Assembly (NCBI RefSeq): GCF_042685745.1
Contig: NZ_JBHUNT010000001.1
Location: forward strand, 4,650,001 to 4,714,000
Direction of reading: 5' to 3'
Length of the DNA: 64,000 nucleotides
DNA from: Prauserella_A oleivorans
Lineage (GTDB): Bacteria; Actinomycetota; Actinomycetes; Mycobacteriales; Pseudonocardiaceae
In this document: positions 26,236 through 34,630 of the stretch, piece by piece
Layout: each line of letters starts with the position of its first letter
Position numbering within the stretch: position 1 is the stretch's first letter
Notes under the pieces: generated by a model
Told to the model about the DNA's origin: nothing
Seen by the model: only the letters and a program-made list of their open reading frames with translations
Databases searched by the model: none
Program-made: the position numbers and the translations under genes

Positions 26236-27396
26236 CTACGCCTGGCCACCCCCGAGCAGTCGTTGCCGCACCGCCTCGTCCGTCGCCGCCCGGGCGAGGG
26301 TCAGTGCCAGCGCCTGGGCTCCCTGCACCACGGCGGTGTCGGCGGCGGGCGTGATGGCGGCCGCGGCGAACTCGGCCTGGTGGTTGACGGCCGGCAGCGA
26401 GTCGATGCCGATGTAGGGGTGGATGGCGGGAATCACCTGGCTGACGTTCCCGAGATCGGTGGACGCACGGTTCATCCGCGAATCGGGGCCGGTGCCGAAC
26501 GTTCGGCCGAGTTCCCGCGCGGCCGTCTCGTACAGTTCCGTGAGCTCGGCGTCGTTGCGGAAGCTCGCGTACGGCTTGCTCTCCGGCTCGACCGACAGCT
26601 CACACCCGGTGGCCACCGCGCCCGCGTCGAAGCACCGCCGGACCCGCTCCTCCACGGCCGCCAGCTCGCTGAGATCCGATGCGCGGACGTACCAGCGGCC
26701 CTCGGCGTACGCGGGGATCGCGTTGGGCGCGTCTCCCGCGCGGGTGACCACACCGTGCACGCGCGTGCCCGCGGGCAGCTGCTGGCGCAGCAACCCGATG
26801 GCGACCTGCGCGACGGTGAACGCGTCAGCGGCGTTGACGCCCCGCTCGGGGTAGGCGGCGGCGTGGGCCGCCGTGCCCCGGTAGGCGATCCGTGAGTGCG
26901 ACACCGCATACGGCTCGGCCTTCGCCACGTCCACCGGCCCGGGGTGCACGAGCGCGGCGACATGCATGCCGGCGAAGGCGCCCCGGTCGAGTAGTTCGAT
27001 CTTGCCACCTCCGCCTTCCTCCGCGGGGGTGCCGAGCACGTGCACGGTCAGGCCGAGGTCGTCGGCAAGCCGCGCCAGCGCCATGCCGGCACCGGACGAG
27101 ATCGCCGCGATGACGTTGTGCCCGCACGCGTGCCCGAGTCCGGGCAGTGCGTCGTACTCGGCACACAACGCCACGTGCAACGGCCCGCTCCCGGCGCTCG
27201 CGCGGAACGCCGTGTCCAGACCCAGGTAGCGGCTTTCGACGGTGAAGCCCGCGTCGGCGAGTTCACCCGCGACCCGGGCGCTCGACCAGACCTCCTCCCA
27301 CGCCACCTCCGGATGCGCGTGCAGGTCGTGGGACAGGGCGATGAGGCGGGCGGCGTCGTGCTCGACGGCGCGGCACAGCGTCGGGGTGACGGTCAC
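26236..27396 (-). CDS. M20 family amidohydrolase
   Basis: A 386-residue zinc amidohydrolase of the aminobenzoyl-glutamate hydrolase/hippuricase-like branch. Metal and catalytic motifs: LCAEYDALPGLGHACGHNV (near residue 72), PAEEGGGGK (near 120), and a dimerisation domain starting SRIAYRGTAAHAAAYPERG. It would hydrolyse an amide bond of a small N-acyl or amidated metabolite in the cytoplasm. GTG 27396 overlaps the end of the DUF1028 gene by 4 bases, making it the last gene of a five-gene operon with RidA and an HpaB-type flavin enzyme. Confidence 0.88.
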   Translation of the reverse strand: MTVTPTLCRAVEHDAARLIALSHDLHAHPEVAWEEVWSSARVAGELADAGFTVESRYLGLDTAFRASAGSGPLHVALCAEYDALPGLGHACGHNVIAAISSGAGMALARLADDLGLTVHVLGTPAEEGGGGKIELLDRGAFAGMHVAALVHPGPVDVAKAEPYAVSHSRIAYRGTAAHAAAYPERGVNAADAFTVAQVAIGLLRQQLPAGTRVHGVVTRAGDAPNAIPAYAEGRWYVRASDLSELAAVEERVRRCFDAGAVATGCELSVEPESKPYASFRNDAELTELYETAARELGRTFGTGPDSRMNRASTDLGNVSQVIPAIHPYIGIDSLPAVNHQAEFAAAAITPAADTAVVQGAQALALTLARAATDEAVRQRLLGGGQA

Positions 27397-28067
27397 AGGT
27401 CCCCCGGAACGCCGTAGGAGGGGGCGAGCGTGGGGTCGAGCCCGCGAATCCGGTAGTCCGCTTTCTGCGGTGCCCAGAGTTCCCAGAGCCTGCGCAGGTC
27501 GGCCACGGGGTCGTCGGAGTCGTCGACGCGCAGGTCGGTCACATTCCATGCCACGTCCTCCGCCACGACGACGCCCGCCGAGCGCACCGGTCCTTCCTCG
27601 CCGCCCGCCCGCACGGCGGCGGCGAAGCCGTCGAGCAGCCGCGCCTCGAACGCCTCCGCCGAGCTGGTGAGGTAGCCGTCGAGCATCACGGCGGCCACCT
27701 CCTCGCTCTTGAGGAGATTGCCCGCCACCACCGCGCCGTCGCCGAACACGGCGGTGTGTGTGCCGAGTGTCCTGGCCCCGGAGTGCGCGGCCGTCTCGCC
27801 GGTCGCCGACACGGCGGTGAGCTGGCGGTAGTCGGGGTAGGAGTCGGCGGCGACCATGGCTTCGACGGCCTGGTCCGCGCTCGCGCCGCCCGCGAGCGCG
27901 TCGAGTCCCACCGTGCCGAGCACGGGGTTGGTGACGTTCTGCGAGGCGACCGCCCCGACGCCGGCGCGCACATGCGCGCACCGGGCGGCGACGGCCGGGC
28001 TCGACGAGCTGACCACGATGCCGAAGGCACCGGTGGCGGGATCCCGCGCGGCGAGCGAGAACGTCAT
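27393..28067 (-). CDS. DUF1028 family protein
   Basis: A 224-residue protein beginning MTFSLAARDPATGAFGIVVS, the DUF1028 start; the fold is thought to belong to the Ntn-hydrolase group. ASQNVTNPVLGTVGLDAL and a C-terminal segment with acidic repeats are also typical. Members often sit beside RidA, peptidase and amidohydrolase genes, as here. ATG 28067 overlaps the RidA stop by 4 bases. Enzymatic activity has not been firmly assigned to the family. Confidence 0.87.
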   Translation of the reverse strand: MTFSLAARDPATGAFGIVVSSSSPAVAARCAHVRAGVGAVASQNVTNPVLGTVGLDALAGGASADQAVEAMVAADSYPDYRQLTAVSATGETAAHSGARTLGTHTAVFGDGAVVAGNLLKSEEVAAVMLDGYLTSSAEAFEARLLDGFAAAVRAGGEEGPVRSAGVVVAEDVAWNVTDLRVDDSDDPVADLRRLWELWAPQKADYRIRGLDPTLAPSYGVPGDL

Positions 28068-28507
28068 GCGCCCTCGCCTCCGCTGATGACGGCGGTCGCG
28101 TCGATCTCCACCACCCATTCGGGCCGCGCCAGCGCGTCGACGACGATGCCGGTGGACACCGGGTACACGCCCTTGAGCCACTTCCCCATCTCGCGGTACA
28201 CGGGTTCGCGATAGCGGATGTCGGTGAGGTAGACGACGATCTTGACGATGTCGCACAGGCCGCTGCCCGCCTCCTCGAGGAGCTGCTTGATGTTCGCCAT
28301 CGCCTTGCGGGTCTGTTCGGTGGCGTCACCGATGCCGACGCTCTCGCGCGTGTCGAGGTCCTGGCCGATCTGCCCGCGCAGGTACACCACTCCCCCGGCG
28401 ACGACTGCCTGGCAGAGGTCGTTGTCGAGGTTCTGTTCGGGATAGGTGTCAGCGGTGTTGAACGGGCGGATGCGCGTGTGCGTGGGGCCAGTCGACGGCA
28501 CGGTCAT
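28064..28507 (-). CDS. RidA/YjgF family protein
   Basis: A 147-residue member of the RidA superfamily, some of which hydrolyse reactive enamine/imine intermediates to ketones and ammonia. Conserved segments are GGVVYLRGQIGQDLDT, a middle helix with NIKQLLEEAG, KIVVYLTDIRYREPVYREMG and the C-terminal WVVEIDATAVI. The canonical Arg of the KVTVFL/VAR(L)P motif region appears as ALARPEWVVEID. ATG 28507 has AAGGAG 7 bases upstream and overlaps the preceding flavin-enzyme gene by 4 bases. In this operon it probably clears an imine product. Confidence 0.9.
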   Translation of the reverse strand: MTVPSTGPTHTRIRPFNTADTYPEQNLDNDLCQAVVAGGVVYLRGQIGQDLDTRESVGIGDATEQTRKAMANIKQLLEEAGSGLCDIVKIVVYLTDIRYREPVYREMGKWLKGVYPVSTGIVVDALARPEWVVEIDATAVISGGEGA

Positions 28508-29973
28508 GCCTGATCTCCTTTGCTGGTGAGAACCTTGTCGGACAGACCGGCGACCGAGCGGACCAGGTCGAGCGGGCCTGCGTAGTCGAAGTTGTGGTAC
28601 ACGGCGGCCAGGTGCGCGAACGGCGGCGCCTGCGCGAAGAGCTGGAACGTCAGCCGGTGCCCGGCGTAGTCGCTGTTGAGCAGATCCCGCGCGAGGGCAA
28701 GGAGTTTGCGCCGGTCGTCGGCGACCCAGTTCTCGTTGATCGAGTAGAACTTGCCGAGCCAGCCCGCCGTGGCCGGGTTCTCGAACGCCGCGGCGTCCGG
28801 CGTGATGCAGATCTGGCCGCCGCACAGCTCACGCGCCAGGTGCATCATCTCGGCCAGCGGGCTCAGCGCGGCCACCCGCCCGGTGTAGAGCAGGGACTGG
28901 TTGGGCATCAGCAGCCCGCCCGGACTCGGCTCGGCCATCGCGATCGCGGCCGTGAGGTGGGCGTTGATGGTCTCCCGGTAACACGCCAGCATCGCGAGCT
29001 TCTCCTGCACGGCCTGCTGCCGCTCGAGCCCGGTCTGTTTCACGTTCCACAGCGCCGCACCGATCAACAGATCGGCGAACCGCAACGTCCGCTGCACATA
29101 AGCGAAAGCGCTGTAACGGTGCAATGTGGACCGGATGTACGACGCCGCCCGAGTGTGCCGATAGAACAGCACCTTCTCCCACGGAATCTCGACGTCGTCG
29201 AAGATCACCATCGACTCGACCTCGTCCACCCGGTTCGCCAGCGGGTAGTCGGTAGCGGGTGCGCGGCCGGCGAACCCGCTGCGGCAGATGAACTTCAGGC
29301 CGGGCGCGCCCATGTCGAGGATGAATCCGACGGCGTAGTCGGACATCTCGTCCGTGCCCCAGTTGGCGATGGTCGGCTTCGTGAAGGCCTGGTTCGCATA
29401 CGCCGCCGCCGTCTCGTACTTGGCGCCGCGGACGACGATGCCGTTGTCGGTCTCCCGCACCACGTGCAGGAGCATGTCGGGGTCCTGGTCCTGCGGCGCG
29501 CGCGACCGGTCGCCCTTGGGGTCGGTGTTGGCCGAGACGTGGAACGGGTCGTCGCGCATGGCGTCCTGGATGGCCGTGCGGATGTTCGCGGAGAACCGGG
29601 GGTCGACCTCGTTGAGCACGTCCTGGCCGTCGTAGAGCGACCACATCTCACCGATCGTCTCGTCGCCGACGCGCGTGACGACGCCGCCGGCGTGATCGAG
29701 CACGAGGTCGGTCGCCCGGCGCTTATCCCACCAGTCCTGCTGGGTGCGCGGCAGCCGGTTGGCGATGCAGTTGAGCTCCCCGGTCTCGGGATCGGTGTAG
29801 GTCATGACGTCGCGGGTCTCGGCAGCGTGCGCCATGTCGTAGATGTGGGCGCGGATGTCGACGATCGGTTTGAACGCCGGGTGGCTGGTGACGTCGTGGA
29901 CGCGCTCGTTGCCCATCCAGACCTCCCTGCCGTCACGAATGGACTCCCGGTAGTCGTCGCCGGTTCGGATCAT
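28504..29973 (-). CDS. 4-hydroxyphenylacetate 3-hydroxylase (HpaB) family flavoprotein
   Basis: A 489-residue protein of the HpaB/acyl-CoA dehydrogenase-like fold. The N-terminal domain begins MIRTGDDYRESIRDGREVWM, and later sections FDDVEIPWEKVLFYRHTRAA and the C-terminal MHLARELCGGQICITPDAAA match the family. HpaB enzymes use FADH2 from a partner reductase to hydroxylate aromatic rings; other members act on CoA esters. ATG 29973 has GAGGAG 9 bases upstream. The partner-like gene just upstream (29970-30413) lacks its flavin-binding centre, so either reduced flavin comes from another enzyme or the reaction is not a standard hydroxylation. Confidence 0.9.
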   Translation of the reverse strand: MIRTGDDYRESIRDGREVWMGNERVHDVTSHPAFKPIVDIRAHIYDMAHAAETRDVMTYTDPETGELNCIANRLPRTQQDWWDKRRATDLVLDHAGGVVTRVGDETIGEMWSLYDGQDVLNEVDPRFSANIRTAIQDAMRDDPFHVSANTDPKGDRSRAPQDQDPDMLLHVVRETDNGIVVRGAKYETAAAYANQAFTKPTIANWGTDEMSDYAVGFILDMGAPGLKFICRSGFAGRAPATDYPLANRVDEVESMVIFDDVEIPWEKVLFYRHTRAASYIRSTLHRYSAFAYVQRTLRFADLLIGAALWNVKQTGLERQQAVQEKLAMLACYRETINAHLTAAIAMAEPSPGGLLMPNQSLLYTGRVAALSPLAEMMHLARELCGGQICITPDAAAFENPATAGWLGKFYSINENWVADDRRKLLALARDLLNSDYAGHRLTFQLFAQAPPFAHLAAVYHNFDYAGPLDLVRSVAGLSDKVLTSKGDQA

Positions 29974-30413
29974 GCTGACGTGCTCCTCGTGGGGACTGCG
30001 GTGGCGTGGGCGAGCACGCCCAGCGCCGTCGGCTGGTGAAAGGTGTGGTCGGCGTGGACGAGCGGCGGGCCGGTGCCGGTGTGGGTGTGGGTCGCGGTCA
30101 CCGCACCGAGGTACTCGTCGTGAGATCCGGCGGGCACCACGCGATCGGGCACGCACTCGAACGAGACAGGCGCGTCGAGCAGGCGCGGCGCATCCGCCGA
30201 GGCGGTGTCCCACTCGCCGCACCCGGAGTCCCAGGCGCGGTGTCCCGGCCACGGCCTGCCCGCGAACGAGTCGGCGACATGGCGGTGCCGGGTGGCGAGC
30301 ACGTTGACGCGGAAGGTGCCGCTGTGCCGCAGCAGCTCGTTACTCACCACCCTCACCGCGGTGGCGAGCGTGCCGACCGCGTGCCGGAATTCGCACGTGT
30401 GGAAGCTCTGCAC
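29970..30413 (-). CDS. Flavin reductase-like protein with internal deletion
   Basis: A 147-residue relative of HpaC-type flavin reductases. It has the family beginning (EFRHAVGTLATAVRVV) and the second half (SGTFRVNVLATRHRHVADSF, FECVPDRVVPAGSHDEYLGA), but the 40-50 residues between, which normally carry the T-x-S-S-F-x-S-V-S-x-x-P-P-L flavin-binding strand, are missing near residue 30. The frame is intact across the junction. Further upstream in-frame ATG codons (30473, 30497) are ignored because codons there are AT-rich and unlike coding sequence; GTG 30413 is a tentative start without a clear ribosome binding site. First gene of the operon, overlapping the HpaB-like gene by 4 bases. Probably inactive as a reductase. 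Confidence 0.65.
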   Translation of the reverse strand: MQSFHTCEFRHAVGTLATAVRVVSNELLRHSGTFRVNVLATRHRHVADSFAGRPWPGHRAWDSGCGEWDTASADAPRLLDAPVSFECVPDRVVPAGSHDEYLGAVTATHTHTGTGPPLVHADHTFHQPTALGVLAHATAVPTRSTSA

Positions 30414-30721
30414 CCGGCAACGGTCACCCGGCTCGGGTCGATCTGTAAAACAATGACTTGCGATCACGGTCATCGCGAAATGAGATGAACAGTACATCGC
30501 AACGCCGACGAAACATGGTTGTCGCGGAAGGACTCGGGAAACGCACGTTCCGCAACGACCACGCTGACCCCGCGTTTCGCCGGTGTTTCATCGGAAGAAC
30601 CGATGTCGTTCATCGATCTTCGACACTTCTTCGCGGGCCACGGCCGGTTCTAGGCTCGCCTCGACTTCTGGTCGCCCACATGGGCGAATCCGGCTCCCGG
30701 TGCGCGAGAAGGGAAACTGCG
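30414..30721. other. Divergent control region of the two catabolic operons
   Basis: A 308-base, relatively AT-rich gap between the minus-strand flavin-enzyme operon and the plus-strand ABC importer operon. It contains AT-rich stretches such as GTAAAACAATGACTTGCG near 30446 and imperfect dyads (TTGTCGCGGAAG...CGCAACGACC). No gene is supported. The LysR regulator encoded at 34627 is the obvious candidate to act here, but no site can be fixed by eye. Confidence 0.5.
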
Positions 30722-31561
30722 ATGACCCGGTCCCCACGACCCACGAGGTACCGCTGGCTCGCGGCGGTCGCCGTTGCGGCGACGACGCTGGTCACTGCGG
30801 CCTGCGGCGGCGGCTCCGGCGCCGAGGCCGGCGGTGAGCTCAAGGTCGGCATCGACCTGACGTACCCGCCGTACGACATGATGGAGAACGGCAAGCCCGC
30901 CGGGTTCGACGTCGAGTTCGTCGATGCCCTGGCCGCGAAGATGGACATGACTGCGTCCTATCAGGACGTGCGATTCGCCCAGCTGATCCAAGGCCTCAAG
31001 GGCAACCGTTACGACATGGTGGCCTCGACGCTCTACTTCTCCGCGGAACGCCTGCAGCAGGTGGACATGGTCCCGTACTTCCAGACCGGGTCGGCGATCA
31101 TCGTCCCCGCCGGGGAGAACGGCATCACCTCGCCCGCCGACCTGTGCGGCAAGGCCGTCGGCGCGCTCACCGGCAGCGTGCACTACGACAAGGTCGCCGA
31201 GACCGTGCCCGCCGACTGCCAGAAGGCGGGCAAGCCACCGGTGCAGGCCAAGGAGTTCCCGACCGACCCCGAGGCGACCTCGGCCATGCGGGCGGGCCAG
31301 GTCCAGGCCACCGTCACCGACGCCGCCGTCGCCGCGGACGTGGTGAAGAGCTCGAACGGCGCGCTCAAGCTCGCCACCGACGAGCTGCTGTGGCCGGTCG
31401 CCGTCGGCCTCGCCGTGAACAAGGGCAACACCGAACTCGCGGGCCGGATCGAGCAGGCGATCGAGGCGATGAAGTCGGACGGCAGCTACGACCGGTTGCT
31501 GAAGAAGTACGGCATCGCCCCGGTCAACCCGCAGGTCCTCGAAGCGTCCAAGGCCGGCTGA
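30722..31561 (+). CDS. ABC transporter substrate-binding lipoprotein, amino-acid type
   Basis: A 279-residue family 3 solute-binding protein. The signal peptide ends in a lipobox (VTAAC, Cys near 28), followed by a Gly/Ser linker and GELKVGIDLTYPPYDMMENG, the standard first strand for polar amino-acid binders; GFDVEFVDALAAKM and the C-terminal LKKYGIAP complete the fold. ATG 30722 has AAGGGA upstream. It delivers its ligand to the fused permease-ATPase encoded 6 bases downstream. A basic or guanidino ligand is suggested only by neighbouring genes. Confidence 0.9.
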   Translation: MTRSPRPTRYRWLAAVAVAATTLVTAACGGGSGAEAGGELKVGIDLTYPPYDMMENGKPAGFDVEFVDALAAKMDMTASYQDVRFAQLIQGLKGNRYDMVASTLYFSAERLQQVDMVPYFQTGSAIIVPAGENGITSPADLCGKAVGALTGSVHYDKVAETVPADCQKAGKPPVQAKEFPTDPEATSAMRAGQVQATVTDAAVAADVVKSSNGALKLATDELLWPVAVGLAVNKGNTELAGRIEQAIEAMKSDGSYDRLLKKYGIAPVNPQVLEASKAG

Positions 31562-31567
31562 GGCGCG

Positions 31568-33106
31568 ATGACCTTCGACTGGGCATACACTCTCGGCCTG
31601 CTGTCCTTCGGCGACTTCTGGCGCGCCTGCCTGACGGTCGTCGTGCTGAGCGTCCTGTCCTGGGTGCTGGGCAACGTCGTCGGCATCGCGGCGGCGTTCA
31701 TGAAGGAGTCGCGGATCGCCCCGGTGCGCTGGATCGCGGGCGCGTACGTGTGGTTCTTCCGCAGCCTGCCGTTGCTGGTGCTGCTGGTGTTCGTCTACAA
31801 CCTGCCGCAGCTCTTCCCCGGCCTGCAGGGGCTGCTCGGCTCGGCGTTCGTGGTGGGCCTGATCTCCCTGGTGCTCAACGAGGGCGCCTACATGGCGGAG
31901 ATCCACCGCGGCGGGCTGCTGTCGGTGCGCAAGGATCAGCGGGAGGCGGCGCAGGCGCTCGGCTTGCGCTACCTCACCGTGCAGCGGCTCGTCGTGCTGC
32001 CGCAGGCGTTCCGGGTGGCGTTGCCCGCGCTCGGCAACGAACTCACCACCATCATCAAGTTCACCTCGCTCGTCAGCACCATCTCGCTGACCGAGATTCT
32101 GCTGGTGGGTCAGCGGCTGTACACGGCGAACTTCAAGGTGCTGGAGACCCTGACGGCGGTCGCGTTCTACTACGTGCTGATCGTCACCGTGTTCGACCAG
32201 CTGCGGCGGATCGTCGAGCGCAGGCTGGACGTGTCGAAGCGCAAGACGGCGACCGTCACCCCGGTGGAACGCGCCCGCCGGGCGGTGCGCGTGCAGCGAC
32301 CGCGCCGGGAGCACGCGGGGACACCGGTGGTGCAGGTGCGTGGTGTCGACAAGTCGTTCGGCGAGAACCGCGTGCTGGCCGACGTCGACCTCGAGGTGCA
32401 CGAGGGCGAGGTCGTGGTGGTGATCGGCCCGTCGGGTTCGGGCAAGACGACGCTGCTGCGGACGCTCAACCATCTGGAGTCGGTGGACGCCGGCCGTGTC
32501 GAGATCAACGGCCGGCTGATGGGCTACAAGCTCGACGACGACGGCAAGCCGCGAGGCCTGCCGGATGCCGAGGTGTCCCGGCAGCGCCGGGAGGTGGGCA
32601 TGGTGTTCCAGCGGTTCAACCTGTTCCCGCACAAGACCGCGCTGGAGAACGTCCTGCTCGCCCCGAACGCGCTGCGGTTGCCGGACGCGATCGACCGCGA
32701 GGGCGCACTGGATCTGCTGGCGCGCGTGGGGCTGCGCGAGCACGCGGAGAAGTACCCGCATCAGCTCTCCGGCGGCCAGCAGCAGCGGGTGGCGATCGCG
32801 CGTGCCATCGCGATGAACCCCAAGGTGCTGCTGTTCGACGAGCCGACGTCGGCGCTCGACCCGGAGCTGGTGGGCGAGGTGCTCGGCACGATCGCCGACC
32901 TCGCTGACGAGGGCCGCACGATGGTGGTGGTGACGCACGAGATGCGGCTCGCCCGCGACGTCGCCGACTGGGTGGTGTTCATGGAGGACGGCCGGATCGT
33001 CGCCCAGGGCCCGCCGGACGAGGTGCTCGGCGCGAACGCCACTCCCCGCGTCGCGCGGTTCCTGCAACAAGTCGACCACGAGACACCCCAGGAGGTGCAG
33101 TCGTGA
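31568..33106 (+). CDS. Amino-acid ABC importer, fused permease and ATPase
   Basis: One 512-residue chain holds both membrane and motor parts. Residues 1-220 are a HisM/GlnP-type permease with about five helices and the EAA loop (REAAQALGLRYLTVQRLVVL). Residues 255-505 are a GlnQ-type ATPase with Walker A GPSGSGKTTL, signature QLSGGQQQRVAIARA, Walker B VLLFDEPTSALDP and switch His in VVTHEMRLARD. The linker is Arg-rich. Such fusions occur in actinobacteria and imply a homodimeric importer. It works with the lipoprotein upstream. Confidence 0.92.
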   Translation: MTFDWAYTLGLLSFGDFWRACLTVVVLSVLSWVLGNVVGIAAAFMKESRIAPVRWIAGAYVWFFRSLPLLVLLVFVYNLPQLFPGLQGLLGSAFVVGLISLVLNEGAYMAEIHRGGLLSVRKDQREAAQALGLRYLTVQRLVVLPQAFRVALPALGNELTTIIKFTSLVSTISLTEILLVGQRLYTANFKVLETLTAVAFYYVLIVTVFDQLRRIVERRLDVSKRKTATVTPVERARRAVRVQRPRREHAGTPVVQVRGVDKSFGENRVLADVDLEVHEGEVVVVIGPSGSGKTTLLRTLNHLESVDAGRVEINGRLMGYKLDDDGKPRGLPDAEVSRQRREVGMVFQRFNLFPHKTALENVLLAPNALRLPDAIDREGALDLLARVGLREHAEKYPHQLSGGQQQRVAIARAIAMNPKVLLFDEPTSALDPELVGEVLGTIADLADEGRTMVVVTHEMRLARDVADWVVFMEDGRIVAQGPPDEVLGANATPRVARFLQQVDHETPQEVQS

Positions 33107-33164
33107 CCCCCGCGACCGGCACAGCACCACAGGCCCGGCGAGGGCCGAAAGGAGGAATGCGCCG

Positions 33165-34109
33165 ATGAGCGAGCCCATCGGTCCGGTCAGCGGCACCGAA
33201 CTTCCCCGCTACGCCGGCCCCGGTACGTTCGCGCGGCTACCGACGGTCGACGCGGTGTCCGCCTACGACATCGCGGTGCTCGGGGTGCCGTTCGACGGTG
33301 GTACGTCGTACCGCCCCGGGGCCCGGTTCGGCCCGATGGCCGTGCGGCAGGCGTCGCGGCACCTGCGGCCGACCTACCACGTCGAGCTGGATCTCGCGCC
33401 GTTCCGCACGGTGCAGGTCGTGGACGCCGGGGATGTGGCGGCGTCGCCGTACAGCATCCCGGACACACTCGGCGCGATCGAGCGGCACGCCGACGCGGTA
33501 CTGGGCACGGATCAGCGGCTGGTGACGATCGGCGGTGACCACACGATCGCGTTGCCGTTGCTGCGTTCGGTGGTGCGCAGGCACGGCCCTGTCGCGCTGG
33601 TGCACTTCGACGCGCACCTCGACACATGGGACACCTACTTCGGGGAGGCGCACACGCACGGCACGCCGTTCCGCCGGGCGTTCGAGGAAGGACTGCTGCT
33701 GCCGGAGAAGTGCATGCACGTCGGCATTCGCGGCCCTGTCTACGACATGGGAGATCTGCGCGACGACGCGTCGTTCGGCTTCCAGACCATCCGGGCGAGC
33801 GAGCTGGACGTGATCGGCGTGGACGCCGCCGTGCAGCGCGTGCGCGACCGGGTCGGGGACGCGCCCGTGTACCTGTCCATCGACATCGACGTGCTGGATC
33901 CCGCCTTCGCGCCGGGCACCGGCACGCCGGAGGCGGGCGGCCTGCAGAGCCGGGAGCTGCTCTCGATGCTGCGCAGGCTCGCGGGCCTGAACCTGGTCGG
34001 TGCCGACGTCGTGGAGGTGGCGCCTGCCTACGACCACGCCGAGATCACCTCGCTGGCGGCCGCGACGGTCGTGTTCGATCTGGTGACCCTGCTCGCCCGC
34101 GGCCGCTGA
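33165..34109 (+). CDS. Agmatinase/ureohydrolase family protein
   Basis: A 314-residue binuclear manganese hydrolase that releases urea from a guanidino compound. Metal ligands lie in IGGDHTIALP (near 122), VHFDAHLDTWD (near 147) and SIDIDVLDPAFAPGTGTPEA (near 237). The HGTPFRRAFEEGLL segment is shared by agmatinase, guanidinobutyrase and related amidinohydrolases, so the exact substrate is open. ATG 33165 has AAAGGAGG upstream. Its place after an amino-acid-type importer suggests that the imported ligand carries a guanidino group. Confidence 0.9.
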   Translation: MSEPIGPVSGTELPRYAGPGTFARLPTVDAVSAYDIAVLGVPFDGGTSYRPGARFGPMAVRQASRHLRPTYHVELDLAPFRTVQVVDAGDVAASPYSIPDTLGAIERHADAVLGTDQRLVTIGGDHTIALPLLRSVVRRHGPVALVHFDAHLDTWDTYFGEAHTHGTPFRRAFEEGLLLPEKCMHVGIRGPVYDMGDLRDDASFGFQTIRASELDVIGVDAAVQRVRDRVGDAPVYLSIDIDVLDPAFAPGTGTPEAGGLQSRELLSMLRRLAGLNLVGADVVEVAPAYDHAEITSLAAATVVFDLVTLLARGR

Positions 34110-34126
34110 CCCACGGAGAACGCACC

Positions 34127-34630
34127 ATGATGATCACGTTCTGCTTCGACAAGCTCGGCGTCGTCGTCGAGGACATCTACTTCGTCGACCCGGATCCGTA
34201 TCCGGGGCAGGAGGGCCCGGAACGCGGCGTGCGGGTGGAGTTGCGCATGCTCGATCCGCAGCCACAGCTGGGCTCGGTGTACTCGTCGCGCAAGATCGTG
34301 CTGGACACGGCCATCTGGCGGGTCGACGTGCTCGAGTCGGTCGCGGCGGGGCCCGGCAGCCGGGATCGCGTGCACTACCACCCGGACACGGCCGACAACG
34401 AACCCGGGGACCGCGTGTTCGATCCGGCGTTGAGTGCCGATCCGGCGGGGTGGCTGGCGGAGCGGCTCGCCGAGCCGGAGAAGATCCTGGAGGGCAAGCT
34501 CGGCGACCTGGCGCCCTACGCCGGCGACATCGCGAGCCTGCGCACGGAGTCCGCCGACATCGTGGCGACGGTGTCCGGCCTGCTGGAGCGGGTGCGGGCG
34601 GGCGAGCTCGCGCAGGCGCCGGTCGGATGA
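34127..34630 (+). CDS. Uncharacterised 167-residue protein in the ureohydrolase operon
   Basis: Not recognised. The product begins MMITFCFDKLGVVVEDIYFV and has a beta-rich N-terminal half (GVRVELRMLDPQPQLGSVYS, RKIVLDTAIWRVDVLE) with a conserved-looking HYHPDT. The C-terminal half is helical and acidic. No signal peptide or membrane segment. Start ATG 34127 has GGAG 8 bases upstream; ATG 34130 is also possible. It follows the ureohydrolase by 17 bases and overlaps the LysR gene by 4 bases, so it is a true operon member. A small enzyme or accessory (for instance a metallochaperone-like role) is speculation. Confidence 0.75.
   Translation: MMITFCFDKLGVVVEDIYFVDPDPYPGQEGPERGVRVELRMLDPQPQLGSVYSSRKIVLDTAIWRVDVLESVAAGPGSRDRVHYHPDTADNEPGDRVFDPALSADPAGWLAERLAEPEKILEGKLGDLAPYAGDIASLRTESADIVATVSGLLERVRAGELAQAPVG

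Noticed and set aside
30414..30497. Upstream ATG starts (30473, 30497) for the flavin-reductase-like gene
   Set aside because: Codons there end mostly in A or T, unlike the rest of the window, so the stretch is more likely promoter DNA.
33103..33164. Possible 19-residue peptide starting GTG between the ABC fusion and the ureohydrolase gene
   Set aside because: No ribosome binding site of its own and the stretch mostly serves as the leader with AAAGGAGG for the next gene.
30650..33196. An 848-codon minus-strand frame opposite the ABC importer genes
   Set aside because: Histidine/glutamine/arginine-rich antisense translation of clearly coding plus-strand genes.
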